In this document: one piece after another, positions 20,182-32,690 of the stretch
How positions within the stretch are numbered: the first letter of the stretch is position 1
Layout: each line of letters opens with the position of its first letter
Assembly (NCBI GenBank): GCA_944739405.2
Contig: OX123182.2
Coordinates: 44,765,598-44,829,597, forward strand
From: Euclidia mi
Taxonomy: Eukaryota > Arthropoda > Insecta > Lepidoptera > Erebidae
Reading direction: 5' to 3'
DNA: 64,000 bases
Program-made: the position numbers and the translations under genes
Notes under the pieces: model-generated
The model's database searches: none
What the model saw: the letters and a program-made list of their open reading frames with translations, nothing else
Told to the model about the DNA's origin: nothing

Positions 20182-22616
20182 TAGCATTTAATTTTATGAA
20201 TAGATTAAATAGCTAAAGGAATTATCTAAATGTTTACTTTATGAAATGGAAAGGTAAAAATAGTACCAGAAAGAAAAAAACAAAACAGTAGAACAGAAAA
20301 GGTATGTGGTAAATACTATACTATTTTGCATTGCATAATTTGCTCGGTGTTTTATATATTCTGTTTTTGGTTTGTTACTTTTTCTAGGACGAAAAAACAC
20401 GAGATGTCATTTTTGCAGAGACAAACAAGATTACCGTCCCTTTCGCACCTGTCTATCCTCCGTCGTGTTACTATAAGTTTTTTGTCAATGTTGTTCGCTC
20501 TATTTACCCAGTGCCAGCAACTACATAATCCATACATCCTCCGCAGATGTAATCCTGACATGCAATCTCCGGCGCCAATCAGGGGTGAGGGGGTGAGGAC
20601 AGCGGAGTGGCGGGAGACGCACCGACATCAGAAACACGGCCAGGATTATACGAACATAATTATTCTCAAAACGTTCGCCAATAGAAACCAAGATTACACT
20701 TTGCAGAATAAAACCTATATACTTCGTACACTGTCATTAGTTTGGTTCCTACGGTACGGTTCCGGTCCGACGGTCACGAACTTTGGCGGTTACCTAACAA
20801 AGCGATAACCACAGGGACGACAACATCAACCGCAATTAACGTGTAACGTAAACATGAATTTAAAATCCATTTTATCTATATCAAATACACAATTTTGTTA
20901 AGTAATCGGTTTAATCCGTAATCGAATGCATGTTTGATTATGAATTTTGCGCCAATTCAATAATATTAATCATAATTTTGTATTGGAGCGGAGCATTGAA
21001 GGTTTTTCATATCCATCTTACTTGGTGAATGACTAGCATTAATAACGGTTATTATAGATAGATATGACGATATTTCTGCGCCAACCGCCTATACCTCCAC
21101 TCGCCTCGTTACGGGGATTTTGGACGAAATTAATACGGATCGTTAATCAAATAATTTCCTCTAAATGCCGTACGACGAGGCACACCCGTAGATAATAACA
21201 CTTTTTTTTAGATAGCTTTAGCGATCGTTATTAAAGTAGCAGGCATCAAGTTTTTAATGAAACATGGTTTGTGATGAATGAATGATGTTGTCGTTTATAG
21301 TCATCAATACTTTATAATATACCTACCCGACTCAGTTTTGTGGTTAGCTAACTAATTAAGGCATTTGTCTTCGTCAGCTAGTGACTACAGGAACTCATAT
21401 ATCTGTTGTCTAAGAGTTTGTATCAACGTTGAGATGACTTGCAGCCGCTTTGCTACTCAACTAGCATATTATAGCTACCTTAAATGTGTAGATCATGCAA
21501 TTAACAATATGACTTATTAAAAATATATATAAATGTTTGGTAATCTTAGTACTAATTACTTTTGCGTAAATGCTTAGTTGCTTTTCATAATTATAATACA
21601 CATGACGCATCGTATATATCCTGGGCTGCGATTCATATCGCTATAAAATTTACAAAATTCACGTTTACTCATGCTTCGAGAGAAAATATCATGTGAATCG
21701 TTCAATCACTAACATATCGGAGCACTTTTAATACGTGGCTTGCGATCTGAAATGTCGGAGTGCAAAATTGGCACGTCAAATAAATTCTTGTCACTCGTAA
21801 ATACTTTGCATAAATTGGATTCAAGGGAATACCCGGAACAAAGACGGCAGACGTGTTTCAATAAAGAGAACGATTGGATCGCTTTTGACAGAAAGGCAGA
21901 GCGCTGATCGTGCAAGCCCACGTTGTTTCCCCTTTATACTTTTTTCTTTAAAGGATAAAATTGTAAGTAACGGTCGTGGGCCGCAAATCGGGTTCTTATT
22001 CGTTCATTCTGCATAAATCGAAAGAAAACCTTGTTTGTGGCCAATTTCGTTTCATATTTGTTCTGTCTGCGTTCTCTTTAGTTTCACTTTGTTTGTATAT
22101 AATAGTGTGCATACATGGTCCGTGTTACAAAAGCATTTTTTAGGTACACCGAACATGTCAAGATTATTAATTTGATATTTACGAATTTCGAAACACAGAC
22201 AAAAATAATAATGAACGTACATTTCTCATTTCAAACTCCAGGGTATTTTGCTTATAAAACTTTACCGTTACAGGTAATTTATAAACTTACTTGATAAAGT
22301 TGCTTGATTAATGTCAACCTTTTTAGGGTAAGATAAACTTACCCTGCGCTGCTAAATAAAAATACAATGATATCCATAGAAAGAAACTATGCATAGTTTG
22401 AAGATTTGCGCTGTTATAACGGAGTTGATGAGAGTGAATGAACCAAAAGAGTTATGTCAAGAGCGTTGAGAATAGCGGTCTGTAGTCCTAGCCTACCCCT
22501 AGTCTATGTATGTTCATATGTTTAAGCCAGTGTTTTAGAAAAAAATATAAGGATTGTTAAAGGTATAACGATAACGTAGAATTTACGTAATAATACTATA
22601 CTTATATAAAATTGGT
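20182..22616. other. AT-rich intergenic DNA
   Basis: No recognised element or gene. An open frame at 20326-20808 (plus) has no motif, lies in a patch with varied composition, and is not supported as a gene. A minus ORF at 21709-21921 is likewise unrecognised. Confidence 0.55.
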
Positions 22617-22872
22617 CTGCCTCGTTGGTCTCGCGGCATAAATGTGCGCGTGGGATTGGGAGGTCTCGGGTTCGATTCCCGGGTCGGGCAAAGTGTTATT
22701 GGGTTTTTCCGTTAGGAAATTCTCAGTAGCAGCACGGAGTCTGGTAATGTGCCCGGTACGGCAATAGGCTTGACCCATATTACGTGGGATCTAAAAAATC
22801 CTGGCGAAATGTGGGTGGAATATTACACCTCTGCCTACCCTCTCGGGGATACAGGCGTGAGTCTATAAATAA
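22617..22872 (+). mobile_element. SINE-A copy with tRNA-like head
   Basis: Begins TCTGCCTCGTTGGTCTCGCG and has a perfect RNA polymerase III B box (GGTTCGATTCC) about 55 bp in. The conserved body follows (GTGTTATTGGGTTTTTC, AGCAGCACGGAGTCTGG, GGCAATAGGCTTG, GGGATACAGGCGTGAGTCTA). It runs into (CATA)n at 22880-22903. Other copies are at 57029-57399 and 59322-59580. Confidence 0.9.
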
Positions 22873-22880
22873 AAAAATAA

Positions 22881-23118
22881 CATACATACATACATACATA
22901 CATAGACTCACGCCTGTTTCCCCGAAGGGGTAGGCAGAGGCATATTTAACGCCCTCTTTTCGCCAGTGTTTTGATCCCACGTAATAGGTGGCGAGCCTAT
23001 TGCCGCTTATCGGGATATTTTGTATGCCAGAGCCTCGTCCGTTGATCGGCAGGTGCACCACTTGCAGGTGAGGTTGGCTTGGGACCCTAAGTTCTTGGTG
23101 GGAACCCTTTGCACCCAA
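22881..23118 (-). mobile_element. SINE-A variant with a different 5' half
   Basis: On the minus strand it ends in the same CAGGCGTGAGTCTATG-(TATG)n tail as SINE-A. Upstream of the shared 3' region its 5' half (AACTTAGGGTCCCAAGCC, CAGGTGCACCACTT and so on) is unlike the tRNA-headed copies. Tail-to-tail with the neighbouring plus-strand copy. A close relative is at 32437-32690. Confidence 0.8.
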
Positions 23119-23629
23119 TTTTTATTTGCAATTTTATTTATGTTTATTTAAAAAAAATAAACATAAATAAAATTACTACTATTTTCTTAGAACAAACTAC
23201 AAATTTAATGCAATGTTGAAAAATACACATCAAACCAAATCATTATCACGAGTGATGATAAGTAATTTTTTAATAATTGTCATCGATTTGTTCTGAAGAA
23301 AATGTTGTGCTAGTCATTACAGACGGCTTTGTTCTCAGAAATTTAAAAATTTTGATTTCTCTTTGATATAAAACATTAATAAAGCTCTCCTAATCGTGTG
23401 TTATTTAAATAAATAGATCTCAATAAGGGCAAAAAACGGCCAAGTGCATGTCCAGCCACGCACTTTGTTCGGTTAAGTTAGGATAACAGGACTCGATCAC
23501 AATGTTCATTTTATCGGTTGGTAACTAATGCAAGTAATTGTTTATTACTCGTTTATAAGTAAAGCTGAACGATCTATAATATGCATTCCCGAGGCGTTTT
23601 AAGAATTGCAAAAAACACTCTGCATCAAA

Positions 23630-23880
23630 AATAAAACGGTCAAGTGCGAGTCGGACTCGCGCACCGAGGGTTCCGTACAAACCTGTTGGTATATATAATT
23701 ATTTAAAAAATAATGTGATATAATTAAAAATTTACGGTTTTCACAATTTTCCCTTTATCTGTGCTATAAGATATTGCTTCGTACCAAATTTCAAGGTGCT
23801 GAGTTCACGCGAAGTATCTAGGTTTTGATTCCCTTGCAAGTTTCGAAAATCCGCGGCAAGGAGACCGGCCAAAGTTGGCT
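23630..23880 (+). repeat. RepL interspersed repeat, partial
   Basis: Carries the near-palindrome GTGCGAGTCGGACTCGCGCA at 23644 followed by GGGTTCCGTAC, as at 47282. The right part is lost. A further fragment in reverse lies at about 32030-32070. Non-coding; function of the family unknown. Confidence 0.65.
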
Positions 23881-24381
23881 TGAACGTGGACAATCGTCTT
23901 AAAAAAAGTAAATTACTAAAAGGTTTTGTTTTAATATATTATAAATATTGATCGCTATTCAGTAGTATGAAATAAACACATAATAATAATGGATTTTAAA
24001 ATATTTTCATTTGATATAAACGTGTAGGTACGTCAATGGACTATTTGAATGGTTCGTTTGCGTTGCCTTGTAAACAATCGGTGGAAAAATATCGTTAAAA
24101 AGTGTTTAACAAACCTGAAAGTACGTTAATATATTTTTTATAATTTTTATTTTATATATTTTTCAGACGACAGTCATAATTAACGTAAAATAATGATATT
24201 ATTTTTAATAATATCATAATGGTTAAGTATGTTGGGTATTTATTTTCATACTCTAGCAACACTTGACTAACTTCAATTCTGTTTCCGTCATTCGCTTTGC
24301 GTTCGTTTCGTAATTTTGTTTGATCGTATTGTGGACTTGATTTTGTGTTAGCTGTTTTTTTTTCTTCTTGTGCTTTCTAAA

Positions 24382-24681
24382 ATGGACTCCGAACATTCTC
24401 CTCATGACGACCATGGCTTTCCTACGGACCCAGTACCCGCTTCATACGATAACTTGCGCCGGAACACGGAATCTCCTCACGACGATCATGGCTTGCCTGC
24501 GGACCCAGTACCCGCTTCGAACGATGACTTGCGCTTGAACATGGATTACCCAATCTCGCTTCATGATCATGAATCAATGCATTGCATCAATTGTGGTACC
24601 AATATTACACAGCGGAGAAGACATATTCTCAATCTCGTGGAAGTACGACAAGTAATACTTCAATGGATTGCACCGCAAGTG
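24382..24681 (+). CDS. Candidate N-terminal coding exon, unknown protein
   Basis: I do not recognise this gene. The ATG at 24382 opens 100 codons to a good splice-donor context at 24681/24682 (CAAGTG then GTATGT). The first 55 residues contain two copies of a 25-residue unit (SPHDDHG-x-P-x-DPVPAS and SPHDDHGLPADPVPAS), so the exon has an internal duplication that stayed in frame. After it comes HCINCGTNITQRRRH, with a CX2C pair and basic run that could start a zinc-binding domain. A possible acceptor AG at 24793 leads to only about 17 further codons before a stop, so the next exon is unproven. It could also be the 5' exon of a DNA transposon. Confidence 0.35.
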
Positions 24682-24793
24682 GTATGTATTTTGCATTTCA
24701 ACAACTTACTCACATAATTATGTTAACTAATCCAAATATTATATTGGTATTATAAATACATGCATTACAATTGTTTATTTTGGTTCGTCAACA

Positions 24794-25704
24794 GATCGAG
24801 GCTCATAGGCAGTACATAAATGTCATTCTTTTTGGACTGTGGCATTAAACATATACCGAATGACACAAATCGCAAACCCATCACAAGAAGCTATTGATAA
24901 CATACCTATGAAGGTGATGGTTAATTTTTTAGATTGATGGTTTGGCAATTTTGTGCACAGTTTAGAGGCTCCCATTATTTGAAGTGAATATTTATAATTT
25001 ATAAAACAACTATCATATTTAAAGTTCCATTCTATGATAAACACAAGTATTTTGCAAGTAAAACGAAATATTACCCGTATTAATATATCACCGGAAGTTA
25101 TCAAAACCCGGAAAATAATAAATATCCTTAAAAATTTTAAACAATCTCGTAGGTTTCTAAACGAGAGATAAATTGTATTACTTTACGCCCAGATTTTGGG
25201 AAATTTATCAATTTGCGACGTCTCGTCGTAAACCTATAAACTAAGGCTTATCCATTCGAAAGATTCTAAACGGTTCGACTAATCACAGAAGAGCTTTAAA
25301 TTTTACGCTTCTTAAAATTACGGCAAATAACACACAGCTCTCTGATTGGTCGGTCGGTGATAATGAAGGTCGGCACCAGTTCAACTTAATAGGTTATGCT
25401 AGGTTTTCTTGGGACCCTGATCACAAAAATAGAATCCCTGCGAAGTAGGGCTCCGTCAACTTACACGGACTTGACACGGACGAACTGATACTGAACACGT
25501 GACTTAGTCAACCAATCAGAGCGCACAAGGCGTTTGGTTATCGTTTACTTATAATTTAACGAACTAATTTTCGAAAATCTGAGCATAAAATAATACAATT
25601 TCTCTTGTTTAGAATCCTACGAAAGTTTATAAATTTTCTAGGAAATTTATAAATTTTCGGATTTTTTATTTTCCGGTATATATATATTATATATATTTAT
25701 TATT
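24794..25704. other. AT-rich, no gene seen
   Basis: No recognised element. An ORF on the minus strand at 24823-25104 has no motif and I do not support it. Confidence 0.5.
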
Positions 25705-26718
25705 TAGCAGGAGCAAAACAGACTATCTAAAATGCCCTTTTAGTGGGTACATTTGTCCAGAAACTGTTTGTATTGGTACGACGCCTATACCTATGGTAAA
25801 CAAATTTAAATATCTTGGCTCCATGTTAACGACGAACGCAAATATAGATGCGGACGTCAACCACAGGGTCAGTGCAACATGGCTAAAATAGCGTTCACTT
25901 ACCGGCGTGCTTTGTGATCCCCGTATCCCAATTAAAACCAAGGGCAAAGTGTATGAAACGGCAGTTCGCCCGTCCCTGCTCTATGGAACTGAGTGCTGGG
26001 CAGTTAAGAAGACGCGTGAGCAAAAAGTGCATACCAACGAAATGAAAATGCTTAGGTGGGCGGGCAGTGTGACTAGAGAAGATAAAATCCGTAACGAGTA
26101 CATAAGAGGAAGTTTTAAAGTTGCACCAATCACCGACAAAATAACTGAAAACCGGCTTCGTTGGTATGGACATATATTCTCAAGGTAGTAGAGCCTTGCT
26201 GATTTCACTCAAGGTAGTAGAGCCTTGCTGATTTCAGCATGAATGGGCCGGCTCGACCGGGGAAGTACTACCCTCTCACAGAAAATCGACGTAAAGTAAC
26301 AGTACCTAAACTGTTACGTTTCGTTCGGTGAGTGAGAGTGCCGGAAGCCCTATCCCCTATCCCTTCTCCCTGATCCCACTCCTCATCCTATACCTTTTCC
26401 CAACCACAAGGGGCGGCAACGCACTTGTGACTCCTGTGCTGTTGCTTGTGTCTATGGGCGGCGGTAATTGCTTACCATCAGGCAATCCGTCTGCTCGTTT
26501 GCCGCCTATTGCCATAAAAAAAAAGACGCGGAGAAGATCACGTTGTTAATATTGCCCTAAAACTACCTGAACACAGACGTGGTAGGGGCCTTCCGCAGCT
26601 GACCTGGTGGTCCTTGATAAGTAGAGACCTCGAGAGAACCCAGTTGCCTGAAACGACAACCCAAGACAGGAAATCATCATCTTGGCGCAGGAAATTGAGG
26701 AGACCCGACCCCAACTGA
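25705..26718 (+). pseudogene. RTE-type LINE, C-terminal end of reverse transcriptase protein
   Basis: Reads KFKYLGSML, DVNHRVSATWLK, RSLTGVLCDPRIPIKTKGKV, YGTECWAVKK, MLRWAGSVTREDKIRNEY and NRLRWYGHIFSR. It resumes after a SINE as EDHVVNIALKLP, RGRGLPQLTWW, TQLPETTTQDR and RRPDPN with TGA at 26716-26718. This is the post-catalytic C-terminus typical of RTE-like LINEs in insects. A TAG at 25889-25891 replaces an expected TGG, and a SINE (26179-26526) splits the coding region. A GAAGAAGA-type 3' end follows. The catalytic domain is absent. Confidence 0.85.
26179..26526 (+). mobile_element. SINE-D inside the RTE LINE
   Basis: Contains ATGGGCCGGCTCGACCGGGG, a run of CCTATCCC-type pyrimidines, GGCAACGCACTTGTG and CATCAGGCAATCCGTCTG, ending in ATAAAAAAAAAG. 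I know this pattern as an abundant lepidopteran repeat. The LINE reading continues on both sides. Its first 29 bp (26179-26207) are repeated exactly at 26208-26236. Confidence 0.82.
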
Positions 26719-26744
26719 ACTGGGATAAGGGACAGAAGAAGATA

Positions 26745-26850
26745 TTATACGTACGCACATAACTCGGAAAAGTTAATGGTGCATGGATTTCAATCAGAAA
26801 TCCTCGGTATATAAATCTGCTGACCTCAACACTAGGCGATTGGTACCTCT
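26745..26850 (-). repeat. SINE-B remnant
   Basis: ACGCACATAACTCGGAAAAG, GGTGCATGGATTTCAATC and ACACTAGGCGATTG align with the tRNA-like half of the SINE at 11769-12134, with both boxes decayed. Confidence 0.6.
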
Positions 26851-29800
26851 TTATCAATCTAGTATAGAACTTAAACTATGTAGGTATAAGGTAACTATTT
26901 TACATTTGGTTCTGAAACATATAATCAAAATTACAACATTATTTATTAGCTTTATAAAAAATAGAATGCTTCCGAATGTTTTAATATTCAATTGTATTTA
27001 ATAATGCTCGTAATTAAAGTTCTTAGAATAAAAACGTGAGAACTTGAACATGTTTGATTACTTTTATTTTCACAAAGCATTTGTGCACACTACAATTTGT
27101 TTTGAAAAGCTTATTTCATTTTCATAGTTACCTTAATTACATTTAAATTCTTTGTAAATAGAGTTGCCCTTTTACACAAAACTATCGTCTACAAAAACTG
27201 CCTACTTTTATTATTATAAGAATAAAACTCTTAGTGTTGATAACATTAAAATCTCTGCAGCATACTCATTTTTAGATTTCTTTGTATAGTTTCAAATAAT
27301 CTTGTAAGTTATAGAAATTCTGTTCAACTATTCTATTGTTAAATAAACTTTCAATACTGTCTGCATTAAAATTAAATTTTATCCTTTATTATGTTAACGC
27401 AAGTGTTGAACATAAAGTAAATAATTACATTACTTATTAGAATTTTCATTAGGCACTATAGAGATAATCAATGTTACTTCAAATTAAAAAACATAGACAA
27501 TACTATAAGTAAGTACCTCTTGTAATTCTCATTCGATAGAAACTTTTTCTTCGATAAAAATTACAAGTTTAATTTTGAACTTAATTAATTGATCTGGTCA
27601 CTAAACTCTTACTAATATAAACAATCCTTTAATTAAATAAAACAGACGTTGCAAATTATTAGATCGTTTGCAATTTTTTATACGAATTAGCTGCCTGTCT
27701 TAATATATTCTTTATATATTTCTATCTTAATTGCCTGTAAATCTTTCATGATCTTAAGTATCTTTTTCACTGAAATATTGACGATCCTATCACACTGATA
27801 GGATCGTCAATATTTCGTTTTTGACATTTCGTCGATCCTAACACAGGACGGGTGTAACTAATAATTGATGAATCATGTAACGCCAAAATTCTTTTAAATT
27901 TCCTTTCAACGTCACAATACTGTTTGAAAACGGAAGTCAGATGCTGCTAAATACAATTTCGAATTGCTAGATTACAATGTTGAAACTAGCCAACTATGAC
28001 ATACGTCCTTCAATTCAACTGGCACGTGGTGGTGAACCGTGGAATTACATTTCACGAAATAATATTCAGGCGTGCTTCCACCACAAATCAAACGAATAAA
28101 TAGGGAGCCAATAGGGAGAAATGTTCCGCCAGATGAAACACATTCGACAGGCGTGATTCAGGCCAAAACAGAGCACAAAATGAACACGCCACTCTGTAAT
28201 CTGCCCCAGCAAACCGTGCGCTGCATAAATTAGCTGTAGTTAAAAGCTCCCTTTTGATGGGAAGACCAAATGAATGGGTTACGTTGGTCGATGCCAGCGC
28301 TTTTCCTGAATTTCGGGCCAAAATCGTAGGAGACCAGTAGATAGAACAAACTGGTGAAGCCGACCGCAAGCATTTAAAATGGGGTTCAGCTTCGAAGCGC
28401 TTGCCCAAATTGACGATTCGAATCTATCTATCTCAGTTCTGTTAGACGTACTGTAAATTTAATTTGTTTATATCAAAGGTAAACGAAATGTTTCGTCTTT
28501 AAATTCCCAGAAACCAATTTTCTAAATGGCGTGTTTGCAGCTTAATTCTGTTTTATTTACTTTAATTAACGTCTAAAACTAATTTTATTTGACTTTATCT
28601 GAGTTGCCTTCATTACTTTCAACCTGTATACTTATTTAGTGAAAACATTTGATAATCTTAAGTAAGAATTATAATAAGAAAGAAAAGAAATAAAGTCGTT
28701 ACAATACGGTGTTTGAAATATTTTTATTTGTTGCAATAATTGTTTAGAGAAAGCGTCATAACGGCAGAAGTCGACAGATGGCGCCACGCCACGCCATAAC
28801 TTCATCCTCACCACGTGATTTATGGGATGGAACATAGCGATAGCAGTCACTTGCGGTGCAAATGTCGAGATTGCAACACGTTCCCGTTTCGTTGAGTGCT
28901 TTAAAATTAAATGATATTGACGTTACGTAAAACATTTACGCGAGCCGCATTTTTTTGGAATAGTTTGAGGCTATTTGTTTTACTTGGATTGTTGTTGTGG
29001 TAAGATTGAAAACAATGAACTTAATTTAATTGTATTAAGACAAAAATACCATTGCAGATGTCAATTTATAGAAAACGCTAACCTTGTCTTTGTTTTGTAA
29101 GTATATATATTTAGAAATCGTCGTTGACATTGCTCGAAACTATCATTATAAGCAAAACTCAATTTAAAATAAATTCTGTCATTACAATAGGTATTACATA
29201 TTGGTTTATTTTGAACAAGATTTCGGTCGCAATAGCCTATGTCCCTCTCCAGTCTCCTAATTCTGTCTACGCACAAAAACCATACCCGAACATCGCTACG
29301 TTGAGACGTAAAAAGGGCAAACACACACACACACACAACATTTGCATTTATAATAGGGATATTGTATGAATTTATGCTGTATATTAAGTCCATTCAACTT
29401 GAGTTTATAAAATAAAGATATTAGGTTTTGTGTAGTGTAACTTTTTATGTATTCATTTTATATTGGAGTGTCTCTATCTCAGAGTACACAATTCTACGCA
29501 TAAACATGCGAAGAGCAGTTGTAGCAATAAAAATAGTTATGCCCATTTGGAATGTTACTGTCAACGAAGGATGATAAAACGTGTAATATTTATAGCGCTC
29601 AAGACAAGCTGAAACTGTTAAAGCCTTCAAGAAACCTTTGAGAAATTCGCATTATTTTCATACACAATTTTCATAGCAGTCGTTTTCTTTGCACTTATCG
29701 TTTGTTCGCCTCTAAGGGTACGTATGCACACCGTACGCATACTGATTCTACCAAGACACGTAAATCTCCGTGTAATTCCTTTGTATAATGTTTTCGTAAA

Positions 29801-30935
29801 TTACCCTGTATTTTACCTTTCACATATTTTAATAAACATCTTCAAGTAATTTATTGTTACTTGTTTTTACTCGCTACAGATTGTGTCTTAAAATGTGAGT
29901 ATTTTCTGTAAGCCGGTGATCGTATAGCAATGAGCTGGATTAGGATAAATTATTTAAGTATGCAATGTTGAAAAATAAAACATTTTTGTTTTCGAATAAA
30001 TTTAAATGAATTTCGAGTATAATCTCTATTTAATCAAGTAGAAAATATTCCAATGTTTTTGTCATGGATTGGAAGAGCGTTTTGGTCTCGGTTGCACCAT
30101 ATGGTCACTAGTCCCGCCGGTGAGTAAAAGTATGCTATCCACGATTCGCGGAGATTCTCTCCTACCAGGACGACTCCACAGGCTGACCCAAGAGACGGGT
30201 TGTTAGCCCGTAAGTCGGGTTTCTATAGCGAAGATTAAACAAATAGGGCAACGGGAAATACTTACATGTTGTAACGATTACGAAAGAAGTAATAATTTAT
30301 GAAAAAAATATTGTACATGCTACATAAATATTCATTTGGATGAAGCATTTGTAAAAAAATATCGAATAAATATAAATAAGTAAAGGTCAACGTCTTAAAA
30401 AAGTATTCTTTGATCAGTAATTTAAAATAATTTTCACGCGTAAATTATTCAAACACTTTTTGTAACTGATGCCAGGAATCGCTACAGTGCGCTGGTGGTG
30501 TGTTGCTGACGTGTTCCTACGACGATGTGTGTTCTTCTATATGTGTGGACTGTATGGCTTCTATGTATTGGGGCTTCAGAAATAAAACATCTGCATACGT
30601 TGAGAGCGATGCTGTTCAGGTGTTTGGTGCTTGATGGTTACATAGGTCACAAGATGATGGTTAGGACGCCAATAAACTGGTCGAATACATGATTGCTAAG
30701 GTACTTCGAAACTTTACCTTAACGACGACCATCGCACCGAACACGTGCACAGAGAATCTTTGTTTATTTTTAATTTTCTATACAGTACAAATGTCTATTT
30801 ATATTAGGTACTATAATAGATATAAATATATATATATATGTTCTATATATCGTTAGATAGGTCTCATAAAGTTGTATCTATCGGTATACAATACCTAAAC
30901 CTAACTACTGGCGTCACTAAGTTATTCTATAAAAA
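26851..30935. other. AT-rich intergenic DNA
   Basis: About 4 kb without a gene I can support. It holds a perfect hairpin at 27772-27816, a patch of higher GC at 28030-28430 with an unrecognised 106-codon minus frame, a (CA)n run near 29320, and a GC-rich island at about 30060-30235 of unknown nature. Confidence 0.55.
27772..27816. repeat. Perfect 21-bp-arm hairpin
   Basis: Arms 27772-27792 and 27796-27816 are exact reverse complements (core ATTGACGATCCTATCA) with a 3-nt spacer CAC. The partial motif TCGATCCTA recurs at about 27833. Confidence 0.95.
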
Positions 30936-31312
30936 CTCCCAAAAAATGCCGTCACACAAGGGCCCGCCCACTATATTTTCTATTGGAAAACTATTATATG
31001 CTAAATTTATATATGTAATTTTGGTAGGCCGTTATGTGCAACTATATGGGGCATCTATTTAAACAAACACTATGAAAATATCTTTATTCAATTCGAACTT
31101 ATTGCATGAAAACCTATGATGCATAAGAAAAAATACAGATTTTCTTAAGTAAACACTATCGTACATAAACAAAGTTTATGATAAACATGAAAATGTTTAT
31201 TATTGTGTTTATTTTAACTATATAGGGTAATAACTAGCAATAAGAAAGTACCTAGACATGATTTCAAGCCTATACGAAGCTAAGAAACACTTATAAAAAC
31301 TATAAAACGACT
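30936..31312 (+). repeat. 377-bp interspersed repeat, copy 1
   Basis: Nearly identical to 41473-41849 over exactly the same length. Starts CTCCCAAAAAATGCCGTCAC and ends CTATAAAACGACT. AT-rich, no ORF conserved, no obvious terminal repeats. Probably a non-autonomous element. Confidence 0.9.
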
Positions 31313-32436
31313 ATGTAAACAAACAGCTGTTTTATCAAGTACTAACTTTTGCCCGCGGCTTCGCTCACGTTAAATACGGAGTAACACACAACTCCTTCAT
31401 CGTTCAATAGTATTTATCTGTTCATAGGGACTAATAAGAAATGTAACCGCAAGAAGTAATTAAAAGATTTCTGTAAACAGTATTTTTAGAATTCCGTAGC
31501 CAAAAATAGCTAAACACTGAATCCTTATAAACGCGCTATGTCTGTTAGTCTATCCGTATGTCACAGCCACTTTATGCCGAAACTATTCAGTTTACACATT
31601 TGAAAATTGGTAGGTATATAATATTTATTCTGTGAACCGCTTTACAACGTTATAGAAAATCAAAAATATTGAATATTACGGGAGGTTCTTCATACATGGA
31701 ACTGATGTGGAAAATGGGTCGTTAATGAGGTTCCTAAAATCATCATCAATTGTTTGAAAGATATACCGTTCCAAAGTGGTAAAATGGGTGTGTGTGTGTC
31801 TCTCTTACTTTTAAAGTAAGAAAGTGACAAATCTAAAAAAAATATATGCTGTAGATCATTATAAAAACTTCCAACGAAAATTGGTTTGAACGATATGTAT
31901 TCAGCAGTTTTTGAAATAAAGCACACCTTAAAAACCGCAAATATAGCTTTGTCGTTTATACAAATACTATTAATAGTAATTAATTAGTAAGTCGAAGATA
32001 ATGGCTAACTATGGTAAGTGGATACCTCCACTACGGAACCCTTTATGAGCGAGTCTGACTCGTAATAGCGAATATCTTTTATAATGTTTTGTCCTAGGTG
32101 TATCTTGTAGCCGTTTGCCATTACAAAGCTTTGGTGCATTAAAATTCCGCATTAACAGGACTGAAACACCAACGTTCAGTCTCAAGTTGCGTGAAGGTAC
32201 CTACTCCTGTTATTATTGTAAGCAGTTCAGAAACTCTTTAGGGTACGAAGTAACTTGGTCAGTATCCATGACATTATCTACTTAACGGCGCTCAACAACA
32301 TCACTTTGCATACAGTCAAATGTAAATACACACTTTCGCATTTATGAGTACAGAATATTGGTCCAGCCGGTTTATACATACATACACATTTTCGCATTTA
32401 TACCTAATATTAGTAGGGATGAGCCAAGGCTGTTAC
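31313..32436. other. Intergenic DNA with repeat relics
   Basis: Holds GCCCGCGGCTTCGCTCACGT at about 31351, a fragment I know as part of a very common lepidopteran repeat, a (GT)n run at about 31786, and a reverse RepL scrap at 32030-32070. No gene seen. Confidence 0.5.
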
Positions 32437-32690
32437 AATACATACATACATAGACTCACACCTGTTTGCCCGAAGGGGTAGGCAGAGGCATATTAAACGC
32501 CCACTTTTCGCCAGTGTTTTGATCCCACGTCATAGGTGGCGAGCCTATTGCCGCTTATCGGGATATTTTGTTTGCCAGAGCCTCGTCCGTTGATCGGCAG
32601 GTGCACCACTTGCAGGTGAGGTTGGCTTGGGACCCTAAGTTCTTGGTGGGAACCCTATGCACCTCTTGGTGGAAACCCTATGCACCTATT
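32437..32690 (-). mobile_element. SINE-A variant, second copy
   Basis: Closely matches 22881-23118 (GGTGGCGAGCCTATTGCCGC, TCCGTTGATCGGCAGGTGCA, TTGGCTTGGGACCCTAAGTT), with the (TATG)n tail on its minus strand. The last unit, CTTGGTGGGAACCCTATGCACC, is partly duplicated at 32640-32690. Confidence 0.82.

Noticed and set aside
20326..20808. Possible 160-codon host gene
   Set aside because: No motif, low-complexity composition shifts within the frame and no splice or promoter context I would trust.
22617..22690. tRNA gene suggested by a perfect B box
   Set aside because: The sequence continues into a repeated SINE body and occurs again at 57029 and 59322 with the same body. It does not fold as a complete functional tRNA by eye and is a SINE head.
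28088..28408. Minus ORF of 106 codons with higher GC
   Set aside because: Composition is suggestive but no domain is recognisable and both flanks are AT-rich. Kept only as a note.
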